A stretch of DNA of 64,000 nucleotides from Caballeronia concitans (GCF_001544615.1 NZ_FCNV02000004.1:62001-126000), one strand, 5' to 3'. Shown: positions 47,423 to 56,268, counted from the first letter of the stretch. A program made the numbers and translations. The notes: a model not told the origin generated them from the sequence alone.

Positions 47423-47456
47423 GAAGCACGGGCGGCTTGCGCCGTCCGTGCTTCGT
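47423..47456 (+). terminator. long hairpin after phospholipase C
   Basis: CGAAGCACGG at 47423-47432 pairs with CCGTGCTTCG at 47447-47456, and the inner CGGC/GCCG extends the stem past a G-T wobble. It begins two bases after the stop codon. The following bases are only moderately T-rich. Confidence 0.7.
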
Positions 47457-47551
47457 TGTAAGCGTGCCTGGCGCGTCCGGAACTTGAACCCCACGACTCA
47501 GCCGGAGTAGACTGAAATATCGCGGCGGGTTCGCTGCGAAAGGAGGTTCCC

Positions 47552-47707
47552 ATGAGATTCGCTGAGCTATTCAGGCACGTGCGACGGAGCACTACCGCCG
47601 AGCATGAGCATCCCCACGACGAGGGCGCGAAGTCCGCGCAGAAAGAGTCGAAAAAGCTGTGGGATGTGATCGGCCGCAATCGCCATAAGAGAGCGAAATG
47701 GCAATAG
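47552..47707 (+). CDS. 51-residue basic hypothetical protein
   Basis: An ATG at 47552 with a perfect AGGAGG at 47541-47546 opens a 51-residue frame starting MRFAELFRHVRRSTTAE. It continues HEHPHDEGAKSAQKESKKL and ends GRNRHKRAKWQ. It is highly charged with a basic C-terminus and no hydrophobic segment. An intrinsic terminator lies 21 bases after the stop, and another hairpin precedes it, so it forms a self-contained transcription unit. I do not recognise a family. A nucleic-acid-binding or partner-protein role is possible from charge alone. Confidence 0.7.
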   Translation: MRFAELFRHVRRSTTAEHEHPHDEGAKSAQKESKKLWDVIGRNRHKRAKWQ

Positions 47708-47728
47708 CGGTGACTTCAGCGCAACGAG

Positions 47729-47758
47729 ACCCGGGAAGCCGCCTTCCCGGGTTTTTTT
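47729..47758 (+). terminator. intrinsic terminator after the 51-residue gene
   Basis: ACCCGGGAAG at 47729-47738 pairs perfectly with CTTCCCGGGT at 47743-47752 around a four-base loop, and the stem runs into a seven-T tract. This is a textbook Rho-independent terminator. Confidence 0.93.
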
Positions 47759-47905
47759 ATCGCTCATTTCCGCAAGCGAGCCGCGCATCATCCGCCGATC
47801 AAGCACGTTGCGTCATCCCGCCCACAGATCGCGCGCGCATCCATCTGCACAATCCACCCCGTGAAGCAGCGCCGCCCGGCGCCCGCCGTCTTTATGGGAG
47901 AAGCA

Positions 47906-49165
47906 ATGGGTTGGAAGAGTCTGTTGACGGAGCTGCCGGTCTGGACGATCGGGCGCTTCAATCCGCCACGCCATGATCCGCAGCGCGATACGCCGCGCGA
48001 AATCCTCGTCCTGCGCCCGAACGATTTCGGCGAGCTGCTGACCACCACGCCCATCTTCGAGGCGCTCAAGAAGCGCTTTCCGGCGACGCGCATCGTCGCG
48101 GGCATCGGCAGTTGGGGGCGTCCGATTCTGGAGAACAATCCGTTCGTCGATGAAATCGTCGAGCTGGATGCGCCCTGGAACAACAAGCTCGTCCACGACC
48201 GCTCCGCGCGCAGCGTCCTGCGCTTCCTGACGAAGTCGCCGCAAATCGCCGCGTTGCGCAAGCGCGGCGGGTTCGATGTGGGCATCGACGTTCTCGGCAG
48301 CTACATGGGCGCGCTATTGATGATGCGCCTCGGCGTGCGATACCGCATCGGCGTGCGCGGCTATCGCGGCGGCCACAGCGGATGCCACGCGTTCATCGAC
48401 TTCGCGCGCCGCCAGTCCGGGCGCGCCGCGCTCGCGCAAGCCGAACTGCTCGGCGCAACCGACCTGCCCGAAGCGCGTCCGCAACTCTTTCTCACCGCTG
48501 CCGAACGCGCGCACGCCGGGCACATCTGGAACACCGCCGGCCCGACTACGGTGCGCCTGCTGGTGGGCATCGGCGCGGGCGTGCCGACGAAGGTGTGGGA
48601 CGCGCGTCAGGTGGGCGCGGCGCTCGCGCGCATCGCGTCCGCGTTGCAGTTGTCCGGCCATGTTTGCGATATCGTCATCGTCGGCAGCGAAGCCGACAAG
48701 ACGCGCGCAGCCGATGCGATCGCCGCCGCCGGCAAGAACGTGCCGGTGCGTTCGGTCGCGGGCGATGTCCCGATGAGAACCGTCTTCGCGCTCGCCGAAC
48801 AGGCGGACGTCGTGCTCACGAGCTCTTCGATGCTCATGCACGTCGCTGCCGCGTTTCATCGGCCGACCGTCGCGGTGCTCGGCGGCAGCATCACGAGGCC
48901 GGCCGTTCACGATGCGATCTGGGGCTATCCCGAGCACTATCGCAGCGTGTCGCCGGAGAACTACATCGAGAATGAGCCGGACAAGAACTGGCCGGGCGTG
49001 GAGCGCGTCGTGCATGCCGTGCTGGAATCGGTGAGCACGGAGCGCACGCGCGCAGGTCTCGCTCAGCCGATTCCGCCGCTGGTTCAGGGCGAAACGCTCA
49101 ACTCTGCGCTTCCGGGAAGTCGGCGCCCAACGTCGTCTTCTCCCACGCGTCGAAGTCGCGTTTGA
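47906..49165 (+). CDS. glycosyltransferase family 9 (heptosyltransferase-like)
   Basis: This 419-residue ADP-heptose:LPS heptosyltransferase-like protein shows ILVLRPNDFGELLTTTPIFE near residue 35, FDVGIDVLGSYMGALLMMRLG, RYRIGVRGYRGG, and the sugar-nucleotide site TVFALAEQADVVLTSSSMLM, which leads into HRPTVAVLGGS. GT9 enzymes add heptose or related sugars to LPS core. ATG 47906 has GGGAG at good distance and is preferred to upstream starts. The C-terminal 22 residues are serine/arginine rich and lie in the region that overlaps the convergent SDR gene. No LPS cluster adjoins. Confidence 0.85.
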   Translation: MGWKSLLTELPVWTIGRFNPPRHDPQRDTPREILVLRPNDFGELLTTTPIFEALKKRFPATRIVAGIGSWGRPILENNPFVDEIVELDAPWNNKLVHDRSARSVLRFLTKSPQIAALRKRGGFDVGIDVLGSYMGALLMMRLGVRYRIGVRGYRGGHSGCHAFIDFARRQSGRAALAQAELLGATDLPEARPQLFLTAAERAHAGHIWNTAGPTTVRLLVGIGAGVPTKVWDARQVGAALARIASALQLSGHVCDIVIVGSEADKTRAADAIAAAGKNVPVRSVAGDVPMRTVFALAEQADVVLTSSSMLMHVAAAFHRPTVAVLGGSITRPAVHDAIWGYPEHYRSVSPENYIENEPDKNWPGVERVVHAVLESVSTERTRAGLAQPIPPLVQGETLNSALPGSRRPTSSSPTRRSRV

Positions 49166-49952
49166 GCGAATCGAGCTTCTTGCGCGCGAGTTCGAGCGCG
49201 GTCTTCCCCAGCAGCAGACGCAGCGGCGGTTCATCGGCCGTCGCTGCCTCGATGATCGCGTGCGCCGCGCGCACCGGATCGCCCGCCTGATTGCCGCTGC
49301 GCGCGGCGGTCTGCTTGCGCCGCTCGCCCGCGGTCGATGCATAGTCGGCGATCTCGGTCGCGGAAGCCTTGATCGACGGTCCCGCCCAGTTCGTGCGGAA
49401 CGGCCCCGGCTCGACGAGCAGCACGTCGATGCCGAGCGGCTTTACTTCCACCGCGAGCGACTCCGATATGCCCTCCACCGCGTACTTCGTGCCGTGGTAG
49501 TAACCGGTCGCGGCGAAGCTCGTGAGGCCGCCGATCGACGAAACATTGATGACGATGCCGCTCTTCTGCGCCCGCATCACCGGAAGCACGGCCTTGGTCA
49601 TGTCGACGAGACCGAACACGTTGGTCTCGAACATGTCGCGCACGGCATCGTCCTCGCCTTCTTCTATCGCGGCGAGATAGCCGTAGCCCGCGTTATTGAC
49701 GAGCGCGTCGATGCGGCCGAAACGCCGCTTCGTCTCTTCGACGACGCTCGCGATCTGATCGGCCTTCTGCACGTCGAGCGGCAACGCGATCGCGCGGTCC
49801 TCGTTTCCCTTGACGATGTCTTCCACCTTCGACACATCGCGCGCGGTCACGACAGCGCGCCAGCCGCGTTCGAGCACGGCCTTCGCCAGTTCGCGGCCGA
49901 AGCCTGTCGAGCAGCCGGTGATCAGCCAGACGGGATTGTCCCGGTTCATCAT
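49098..49952 (-). CDS. short-chain dehydrogenase/reductase
   Basis: This 284-residue classical SDR has the cofactor motif WLITGCSTGFGRELAKAV, DALVNNAGYGYL, the catalytic serine in NVSSIGGL, and YxxxK in GYYHGTKYAVEGISES. ARD after the second strand suggests NADP preference. The pair of ATGs at 49952 and 49949 follows AGGAG. Its last 68 bases lie antisense to the end of the glycosyltransferase gene. Upstream, 85 bases away, is the peptide-type binding protein in the same direction. The substrate is unknown. Confidence 0.9.
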   Translation of the reverse strand: MMNRDNPVWLITGCSTGFGRELAKAVLERGWRAVVTARDVSKVEDIVKGNEDRAIALPLDVQKADQIASVVEETKRRFGRIDALVNNAGYGYLAAIEEGEDDAVRDMFETNVFGLVDMTKAVLPVMRAQKSGIVINVSSIGGLTSFAATGYYHGTKYAVEGISESLAVEVKPLGIDVLLVEPGPFRTNWAGPSIKASATEIADYASTAGERRKQTAARSGNQAGDPVRAAHAIIEAATADEPPLRLLLGKTALELARKKLDSLKRDFDAWEKTTLGADFPEAQS

Positions 49953-50037
49953 GTTCGAGCTCCTTGGGTTGGGAAAGCGCCTGCACGGCGCATCGGAAAG
50001 AAAAACAAAAACGGCACGCCGCGATGCATGCGCGAAC

Positions 50038-51693
50038 TCACGCCAGCGTGGCCTGATCCAGATAAAGCTGGGCCATCGGCGTCGGCCGCACGCCATGCAC
50101 GTTCGCGCCGGTGACGATGAGCGAATCGGCGAAATACGGGATCACGAGCGGCGTCTCGTCGACGAGCAATCGTTCGATCTTGCCCGCCACCTGCTTCTTC
50201 GCCGCGACATCGAGCGTGCCGATGTACTGCTTGACGAGGTCATCGTACGCGGGGTTGGCGAAGTGCGCCGCGTTCCAGGCGCCGCCGGTCAGAAGCGGTC
50301 CGCGCAGGAAGGCGTCCGGCACGCCGCGATGCGCGTAGTCCGTCATGCCGAGCGGCGAGTCGAGCCAGTCCGACTTGCCCGCCGTGCCCGCACCGTAATA
50401 CGCCTCTTGCGATTCGACCTTCAGCGTGAGATTCACGCCGATGGCCTTGGCCGCGTTCTGCACGACGACAGCGAGATCCGGCATCTCCAGAAATTGCTCG
50501 GTGGTGAACGTGGCCGCGAAGCCATTCGGCACGCCCGCTGCGGCGAGCCGTTCCTTCGCCCCGGCGATGTCCTTGTTTCGCTGCGGCACCGAAGGATCGA
50601 AGGTCGCGAAGAACGGCGCGATCGGATGATCGTTGGCCGCGACGCCGCGCCCCTGAATGAGACCTCGAACGATCGCATCGCGGTCGAGACTCATCGCGAT
50701 GGCCTGACGCACGCGCTTGTCCTTGAAGGCGCCCTGGTCCGTGTGCATGTGAATCTGCCGATGCGTGCTCGAACGCATGCCGATAATCCTGAATGACGGA
50801 TCGTTCAGCAAGGCGAGTCCGCCATGCACCGTGAAGCGCGTGAGCAGATCGACTTGACGCCCGCGCATGGCGAGTATCTGCCCTTGCTGATCGCCATAGA
50901 ACTTGAATTCGACGCGTTGAATGCGAGCCTTGTTGCCCCAGTAATCGTCGTTGCGCACGAACGATGCCCCGATGCGCGGTTGAAACCTTTCGAGCCGGTA
51001 AGGCCCCGTTCCCATGAACGACTGCTCGTAAGGCCCCTTGAAGTTCGCCGGAAGAATGACGGCATTGACCGTGTCCGACGACACGTACCACGGGAACGAA
51101 CCGTTCGGCGCGTCGAGATGGAACTCGACCGTTTCGTCGTCGCGCGCCACCCTGCCGCCCTTCGACAACACACCGCGCATGATGGCACGCGCAGCCGACC
51201 CCGCCGAAGGATCGGTCAGGCGGTCGAAGGTCGCGGCGACGTCCTTCGCGGTCATCGGCTGGCCGTCCTGAAACCGCACGCCTTTGCGCAACTTGAACGT
51301 CCAGACATCGCCCTTTTCGTTCGGTTGCCATGACAACGCGAGCGCCGGATGAAGCGTTGCGCTCTCCGCATCCGCGTTCACCAGATACTCGCCGCTCTGA
51401 TTGAGCAACGCGGGACTGGCGACATCGAATGCGGTCAACGGATCGATCGCGCCGGAAGGCATCGGATGCCCGACGCGAATCGTCGCGTTCGCGGGCGATG
51501 CCGCATCCGCCGCGCCCGCGATGCCCGGCATGACGAGCGACGAGCCGCCGAGCGTCCAGAGACCGAGCACGCTGCCCGCTTTCAGTAGCTCGCGACGCGA
51601 AAGGCGCCCGGCGAGATATTCATCGACAACGTGATTCTGTAGCTCGCTTCCATTCTGCCGAACTGCCCCGAACCTGCTTCTCCATGATTTCAT
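50038..51693 (-). CDS. peptide/nickel-type ABC transporter substrate-binding protein
   Basis: This 551-residue family 5 binding protein has a TAT-like N-terminus SRRELLKAGSVLGLWTLGG and the typical blocks LHPALALSWQPNEKGDVWTF, FKLRKGVRFQDGQPMTAKDV, GTGPYRLERFQP, and KDKRVRQAIAMSLDRDAIV. It would capture a peptide or another organic solute. It follows the LLM monooxygenase by 80 bases in the same orientation. No DppBCDF-like permease or ATPase genes are in the window, so it depends on components elsewhere or serves as a receptor. The ATG at 51693 has only a weak AAGG. Confidence 0.88.
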   Translation of the reverse strand: MKSWRSRFGAVRQNGSELQNHVVDEYLAGRLSRRELLKAGSVLGLWTLGGSSLVMPGIAGAADAASPANATIRVGHPMPSGAIDPLTAFDVASPALLNQSGEYLVNADAESATLHPALALSWQPNEKGDVWTFKLRKGVRFQDGQPMTAKDVAATFDRLTDPSAGSAARAIMRGVLSKGGRVARDDETVEFHLDAPNGSFPWYVSSDTVNAVILPANFKGPYEQSFMGTGPYRLERFQPRIGASFVRNDDYWGNKARIQRVEFKFYGDQQGQILAMRGRQVDLLTRFTVHGGLALLNDPSFRIIGMRSSTHRQIHMHTDQGAFKDKRVRQAIAMSLDRDAIVRGLIQGRGVAANDHPIAPFFATFDPSVPQRNKDIAGAKERLAAAGVPNGFAATFTTEQFLEMPDLAVVVQNAAKAIGVNLTLKVESQEAYYGAGTAGKSDWLDSPLGMTDYAHRGVPDAFLRGPLLTGGAWNAAHFANPAYDDLVKQYIGTLDVAAKKQVAGKIERLLVDETPLVIPYFADSLIVTGANVHGVRPTPMAQLYLDQATLA

Positions 51694-51773
51694 CAGCTGC
51701 GTGCCTTGTAGTAGTGATGTCGTATCGGATGCCGACCGCAAGCGTATCGCGGATAGAAAGCGTTAGCCGGCCA

Positions 51774-53111
51774 TCATCGCGATCGTGCGAACCTGTTTGC
51801 CGGTCGCGCGAGGCCTAGCTTGTCGCGCAAGGTCCCTTCGCGATAGCGCGTCTGTGCGACACCGCGCCTTTGCAACTCGGGAACCACCTTGTTCACGAAG
51901 TCCGCGCAATCCGTCGGAAGGATGGGGAACATGAGGATGAAGCCGTCGCAGATTCCCGCCTTGAACCAGGCTTCCATCTCATCGGCAATGTCGGTCGCGG
52001 TGCCCGCCATGACCTGCGCGCCGCCCGCATTGGCGAGCAAGCGGGCCACTTCGCGTATGGTCTTGTTCTGCTCCTTGAGGCCTTGCATGCGTTTGAGATT
52101 GGTGCGCTGGCCGTTGTAGTGCGCTTCGTCGGGCAAGTCGGGAAGCGGGCCATCGAGCGGCATGCCCGATACATCCACGCCGCACCAGCTCGACACCATG
52201 TCCACGCCCAGACGCTCGGGCACGAGCGATTCCAGACGCGCACGCTTTTCTTCGGCTTCAGCGGCCGATTCGCCGATGATCGGCTGAATGCCGGGCAGTA
52301 TCTTGAGGCTTCCGGGCGCGCGGCCGAAGCGCGCGAGCCGCGCGTCGAAGTCCTGCCGATATGCGCGCCCGTCATCGATGCCTCGATAGCGCGTGAAATG
52401 CAGATCGGCGTAACGCGCGGCCAGGTCACGGCCGTCACTGGACGCGCCTGCTTGCGCGATCAGCGGATAGCCTTGCGGTGAACGCGGCACGTTCAGCGGC
52501 CCGCGTACCTTGAAATGCGCACCGTCATGATCGATGCGGTGAACTCGCGACGGATCGGCGAAAGCGCCGGTCGCTTTATCGACCAGCATCGCGCCGTCTT
52601 CCCAGCTATCCCACAGCGTCTCGACGACTTCGAGATACTCGGCGGCACGTTCATAGCGAAAGCGATGTTCGAGATTGGCATCGCGGCCGAAGTTCATCGC
52701 TTCTTCGTCCATACCCGACGTGACGACGTTCCAGCCAGCGCGGCCCTGACTCAGATGATCCAGCGATGCAAACATGCGGGCCGTGTTGTACGGCTCGCTG
52801 TAGGACGCGGAAACCGTGCCGATCAGACCGATATCACGCGTTACCGCGGACAACGCCGAAAGCAAAGTGATGGGTTCGAGACGAGCGTTGGCGTAATGCG
52901 CGACGTTGCTTTCATACGAATCCCACATGGCTACGTGGTCTGCAATGAACAATGCGTCCATGCACGCGGACTCGGCTAAAGCAGCGAGCCGTTGAAAGTA
53001 CGAGAGGCCGAAGATGTCGGCGCCGGGCGCATCGGGATGACGCCATGACATCCGGTGATCGCCCTGCGGGTTGAAGAGAAATGCGCCCAAAACCATATGC
53101 TCGCGATTCAT
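51774..53111 (-). CDS. LLM-class flavin-dependent monooxygenase (NtaA/SnaA/DszA type)
   Basis: This 445-residue FMNH2-dependent monooxygenase of the bacterial-luciferase fold shows MVLGAFLFNPQGDHRMSWRH, FFQRLA-like YFQRLAALAESACMDALFI, HVAMWDS, SYSEPYNTARMFASLDHLSQ and GRAGWNVVTSG, followed by the YPLIAQAGASSDGRDLAARY block. These are signatures of the NtaA/SnaA/DszA group, which oxidise C-S, C-N or aminopolycarboxylate substrates. The ATG at 53111 has GGAG. It is the first gene left of a divergent promoter with palindromic sites and precedes a binding protein. A separate flavin reductase is required and not seen. Confidence 0.92.
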   Translation of the reverse strand: MNREHMVLGAFLFNPQGDHRMSWRHPDAPGADIFGLSYFQRLAALAESACMDALFIADHVAMWDSYESNVAHYANARLEPITLLSALSAVTRDIGLIGTVSASYSEPYNTARMFASLDHLSQGRAGWNVVTSGMDEEAMNFGRDANLEHRFRYERAAEYLEVVETLWDSWEDGAMLVDKATGAFADPSRVHRIDHDGAHFKVRGPLNVPRSPQGYPLIAQAGASSDGRDLAARYADLHFTRYRGIDDGRAYRQDFDARLARFGRAPGSLKILPGIQPIIGESAAEAEEKRARLESLVPERLGVDMVSSWCGVDVSGMPLDGPLPDLPDEAHYNGQRTNLKRMQGLKEQNKTIREVARLLANAGGAQVMAGTATDIADEMEAWFKAGICDGFILMFPILPTDCADFVNKVVPELQRRGVAQTRYREGTLRDKLGLARPANRFARSR

Positions 53112-53211
53112 GCGCGTGTGTGCTCCAGTCCGGTTGCAGCGAGCCGACATTATGCAGGCGGTCCGCCCGGCGTGCTTTTCCCGCCAGTGAGTTTTAAGTG
53201 AGAGAGACGCG

Positions 53212-53248
53212 ATTACCTAGGTAATTGACACGTATGGACCTACGTAAT
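53212..53248. promoter_or_regulatory. palindromic operator pair in the LLM/MHS divergent promoter
   Basis: ATTACCTAGGTAAT at 53212-53225 is a perfect 14-base palindrome. ACCTACGTAAT at 53238-53248 matches its core ACCTAGGTAAT at 10 of 11 positions, with centres 23 bases apart. A related CCTACGTA lies upstream of the PAS/LuxR gene. The position between divergent starts at 53111 and 53309 suits a regulator controlling both arms. Confidence 0.55.
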
Positions 53249-53308
53249 TTGAGGTCCTACTCTCCTTTCGATACCGCAAGGCACCGACACTTGATGAGGA
53301 GAGGCGAC

Positions 53309-54664
53309 ATGGCAGGCCAGCACACCCAGGAAGTCGACACCGGCACGCTAAGAAAAGTGATTGCGGCAGCCTCTATCGGCAATTTTGTCGAGTGGTTCGA
53401 TTTCGCCGCGTATGGTTTTCTCGCCACCATTCTCACGCGCGAATTCTTTCCGAGTGGCGATCCCACTGTCGGCCTTCTGAAAACATTCGCGGTATTCGCG
53501 GTGGCATTCGCGTTCCGTCCACTCGGCGGAATATTCTTCGGCGTGATCGGCGACCGCATCGGCCGCAAGCGAACGCTCGCCTTCACCATCTTGCTGATGG
53601 CCGGTTCCACCACGCTCATCGGCGTGCTTCCGACCTACGCCAGCATCGGCTATTGGGCGCCGCTGCTGCTCACCATCATTCGCTGCGTGCAAGGGTTTTC
53701 CGCAGGCGGCGAGTATGCGGGGGCGTGCGCCTACGTGATGGAACATGCGCCGCGCCGTCGCCGCGCATTCTTCGGCAGCTTCGTTCCGGTCTCGACATTC
53801 TCTTCGTTCGCGTGCGCGGCGGTGGTTGCGTATCTGCTCGAATCGTCGCTGTCGGCACAAGCGATGATCGACTGGGGCTGGCGCGTGCCGTTCCTCATCG
53901 CGGCGCCTGTCGGTCTCATCGGCGTCTATCTGCGCGTGAGCCTGAACGAAACGCCCGCGTTCCAGGCGCTCGAAAACCGGCATGAAGTCGCGCATGCGCC
54001 GCTGATGGAAACCCTGCATTCGCAGTTGTGGAATATCGTGAAGCTCGGTGCGTTCGTGTCCGTCACCGCGCTTTCGTTCTATACGTTCACGACGTATTTC
54101 GCGACCTACCTTCAAGTCGCGGGACATCTGACGCGCGGCGCATCGCTGCTCGTGACCGTGCTCGCGCTCCTTTTCGCTGCCGCGTTGTGCCCTCTCGCCG
54201 GCTTGTTCTCCGACCTCGTCGGCCGCCGCGCGACGATCGCCACGACGTGTGTGTTCATCATCGCATCGGTCTATCCGGCGTTCTCGCTGGGCGGCTCGGG
54301 CGTGCTGTCTCATTCGCTGCTCGGCGTCGCGCTGCTCGCCATCGGCGCGGTGCTTTCGGGTGTCGTGACCGCGCCGCTCATGTCCGAAGTGTTCGCGACG
54401 AAGGCGCGCTATACGGCATCGGCCATTACGTACAACCTCGCCTACACCATCTTCGGCGGCACCGCGCCGCTCGTCGCCACGTGGCTGATTGCTTCGACCG
54501 GCACGAACCTCTCGCCTGCTTACTATCTGATCGCGGTATCGATCTTCGCGATGATCGGCGGACTCGCGCTGCATGAAACGTCGAAGACGGCGCTCGAAGA
54601 TGCGGGCAATGCAACGGGAACGCGAGCGAGTGCGATCGAACGCACGTCGCGACAAACCATCTGA
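53309..54664 (+). CDS. MHS-family MFS transporter
   Basis: This 451-residue permease of the metabolite:H+ symporter type (ProP, ShiA, KgtP relatives) shows the diagnostic SIGNFVEWFDFAAYGFLATI near the start, FRPLGGIFFGVIGDRIGRKR and VQGFSAGGEYAGACAYVMEH, with twelve spans. MHS carriers take up betaines, proline, carboxylates and similar small solutes. The ATG at 53309 has GAGGAGAGGCG before it; upstream in-frame starts fall inside the operator region. It is first in a set with M19 dipeptidase, DUF5943 and a PAS/LuxR gene. Confidence 0.92.
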   Translation: MAGQHTQEVDTGTLRKVIAAASIGNFVEWFDFAAYGFLATILTREFFPSGDPTVGLLKTFAVFAVAFAFRPLGGIFFGVIGDRIGRKRTLAFTILLMAGSTTLIGVLPTYASIGYWAPLLLTIIRCVQGFSAGGEYAGACAYVMEHAPRRRRAFFGSFVPVSTFSSFACAAVVAYLLESSLSAQAMIDWGWRVPFLIAAPVGLIGVYLRVSLNETPAFQALENRHEVAHAPLMETLHSQLWNIVKLGAFVSVTALSFYTFTTYFATYLQVAGHLTRGASLLVTVLALLFAAALCPLAGLFSDLVGRRATIATTCVFIIASVYPAFSLGGSGVLSHSLLGVALLAIGAVLSGVVTAPLMSEVFATKARYTASAITYNLAYTIFGGTAPLVATWLIASTGTNLSPAYYLIAVSIFAMIGGLALHETSKTALEDAGNATGTRASAIERTSRQTI

Positions 54665-54706
54665 CCGCGCTCGCCCTCGCCACGAAAAACTGAACGGACA
54701 ACAGCA

Positions 54707-55678
54707 ATGACCAGCCTTCACGACTCCAGCATCATCATCGACGGACTCAACATCTCGAAGTTCGAGCGCTCCGTGTTCGAAGACATGCGCAAGGGCGGCG
54801 TCACTGCCGTCAATTGCACGGTCTCGGTGTGGGAAGACTTTCAGAAGACCGTCGACAACATCGCGGAAATGAAGCAGCAGATCCGCGAATACAGTGAGAT
54901 TCTCACGCTCGTGCGCACGACCGACGACATTCTCCGCGCGAAGAAAGAGAACAAGACCGGCATCATCTTCGGCTTCCAGAATTCGTATGCGTTCGAGGAC
55001 AACCTGGGCTATATCGAAGTGTTCAAGGAACTCGGCGTGAACGTGGTCCAGCTTTGCTACAACACGCAGAACCTTGTCGGCACGGGTTGCTATGAAGCCG
55101 ATGGCGGTCTCTCCGGCTATGGCCGCGAGGTGATTCAGGAGATGAATCGCGTGGGCATTCTGGTGGATCTCTCGCATGTCGGCGCGAAGACTTCCTCGGA
55201 TGCCATTGCGTGTTCGAAGAAGCCCGTGACTTACTCGCATTGCTGTCCTTCGGGGTTGAAAGAACATCCGCGCAACAAGAGCGATGAACAACTGAGAGAG
55301 ATTGTCGATGCGAACGGCTTCGTCGGCGTGACGATGTTCGCGCCGTTCCTGAAGAAAGGTCCGGACGCGACTGTCGATGACTATCTCGAAGCAATCGAAT
55401 ATGTGATCGATGTCGTCGGCGAAGACAAGGTCGGCATCGGCACGGACTTCACGCAAGGCTATAGCACCGAGTTCTTCGACTGGATCACGCACGACAAGGG
55501 CCGTTATCGTCAATTGACGAACTTCGGCAAGGTGGTGAATCCCGAAGGCATTCGCACGATCGGCGAGTTTCCGAATCTCACCGCCGCGATGCAACGCGCA
55601 GGCTGGAGTGAATCGCGCATCAAGAAGGTGATGGGCGAGAACTGGCTGCGCGTATTCGGCGAAGTGTGGAACGTCTGA
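54707..55678 (+). CDS. membrane dipeptidase-like protein (peptidase M19)
   Basis: This 323-residue renal-dipeptidase-family metalloenzyme shows IIIDGLNISKFERSVFEDM at the start, where the usual HxD of the metal site is replaced by DGLN. It also has GIIFGFQNSYAFEDNLGYIE, VVQLCYNTQNLVGTGCYE, LVDLSHVGAKTSSDAI, PVTYSHCCPSGLKEHPRN and VGIGTDFTQG. The same subgroup, with the DUF5943 partner next door, occurs beside dimethylglycine demethylase genes in Pseudomonas (the PA5396-PA5397 arrangement, from memory). Its true substrate may not be a dipeptide. It is spaced two bases from the next gene. Confidence 0.88.
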   Translation: MTSLHDSSIIIDGLNISKFERSVFEDMRKGGVTAVNCTVSVWEDFQKTVDNIAEMKQQIREYSEILTLVRTTDDILRAKKENKTGIIFGFQNSYAFEDNLGYIEVFKELGVNVVQLCYNTQNLVGTGCYEADGGLSGYGREVIQEMNRVGILVDLSHVGAKTSSDAIACSKKPVTYSHCCPSGLKEHPRNKSDEQLREIVDANGFVGVTMFAPFLKKGPDATVDDYLEAIEYVIDVVGEDKVGIGTDFTQGYSTEFFDWITHDKGRYRQLTNFGKVVNPEGIRTIGEFPNLTAAMQRAGWSESRIKKVMGENWLRVFGEVWNV

Positions 55679-55680
55679 TC

Positions 55681-56205
55681 ATGCAGCCTCAATTGCCTAT
55701 CGAAGTCGATCCGGACACCGGCGTCTGGACCACCGACGCGCTGCCGATGCTCTACGTGCCGCGCCATTTCTTCACGAACAATCACGTCGCGGTGGAGGAA
55801 GCGCTCGGCCGCGAGACGTATGCCGGGATTCTCTACAAGGCCGGCTATAAGTCGGCCTATCACTGGTGCGACAAGGAAGCGGAGAAGCACGGCATCGCCG
55901 GCATGGCCGTGTTCGAGCACTACCTGAAGCGTCTTTCGCAGCGCGGCTGGGGCGTGTTCACGATCGCCGAGGCAGACCCGGCGACATCGCATGCGCGCAT
56001 TCATGTGCATCACTCGTCGTTCGTGCTCGCACAGCCGGACAAGCACGGGAAGCTCTGCTACATGTTCGCAGGATGGTTCGCCGGTGCGATGGACTGGGTC
56101 AACGACACCGCGCCCGATAGCGCCGCGCGCGGCCCTCGCTCGACGTCCATCGAAACGCAATGCACGGGTGAAGGCCACGCCTGCTGCACGTTTCACGTCG
56201 CGTGA
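55681..56205 (+). CDS. DUF5943 / 4-vinyl-reductase-like domain protein
   Basis: This 174-residue protein shows LPMLYVPRHFFTNNHVAVEE, AGILYKAGYKSAYHWCDKEA, and a C-terminal cysteine/histidine set in SIETQCTGEGHACCTFHV, resembling V4R small-molecule-binding domains. It accompanies M19 dipeptidase in dimethylglycine/betaine loci of other proteobacteria. The ATG at 55681 is two bases after the dipeptidase stop, so the two are translationally coupled. The function is unknown; a ligand- or metal-binding partner is plausible. Confidence 0.82.
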   Translation: MQPQLPIEVDPDTGVWTTDALPMLYVPRHFFTNNHVAVEEALGRETYAGILYKAGYKSAYHWCDKEAEKHGIAGMAVFEHYLKRLSQRGWGVFTIAEADPATSHARIHVHHSSFVLAQPDKHGKLCYMFAGWFAGAMDWVNDTAPDSAARGPRSTSIETQCTGEGHACCTFHVA

Positions 56206-56230
56206 TCGCGCGCGCAACGGCTACACTTAC

Positions 56231-56245
56231 ATAGGAGCCTACGTA
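56231..56245 (+). promoter_or_regulatory. operator-like site upstream of the PAS/LuxR gene
   Basis: ATAGGAGCCTACGTA at 56231-56245 contains TAGG-AG-CCTA and the CCTACGTA core seen at 53239-53246, 24 bases before the start at 56269. This fits autoregulation by the downstream PAS/LuxR protein; that is inference from the shared motif. Confidence 0.45.
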
Positions 56246-56268
56246 CCCTTCGAAAGATTGATAACGAC

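Noticed and set aside
53348-55594. 748-codon minus-strand open frame
   Set aside because: It is antisense to the MHS transporter and the M19 gene, is full of Arg/His/Ala as GC-rich shadows are, and has no recognisable domain.
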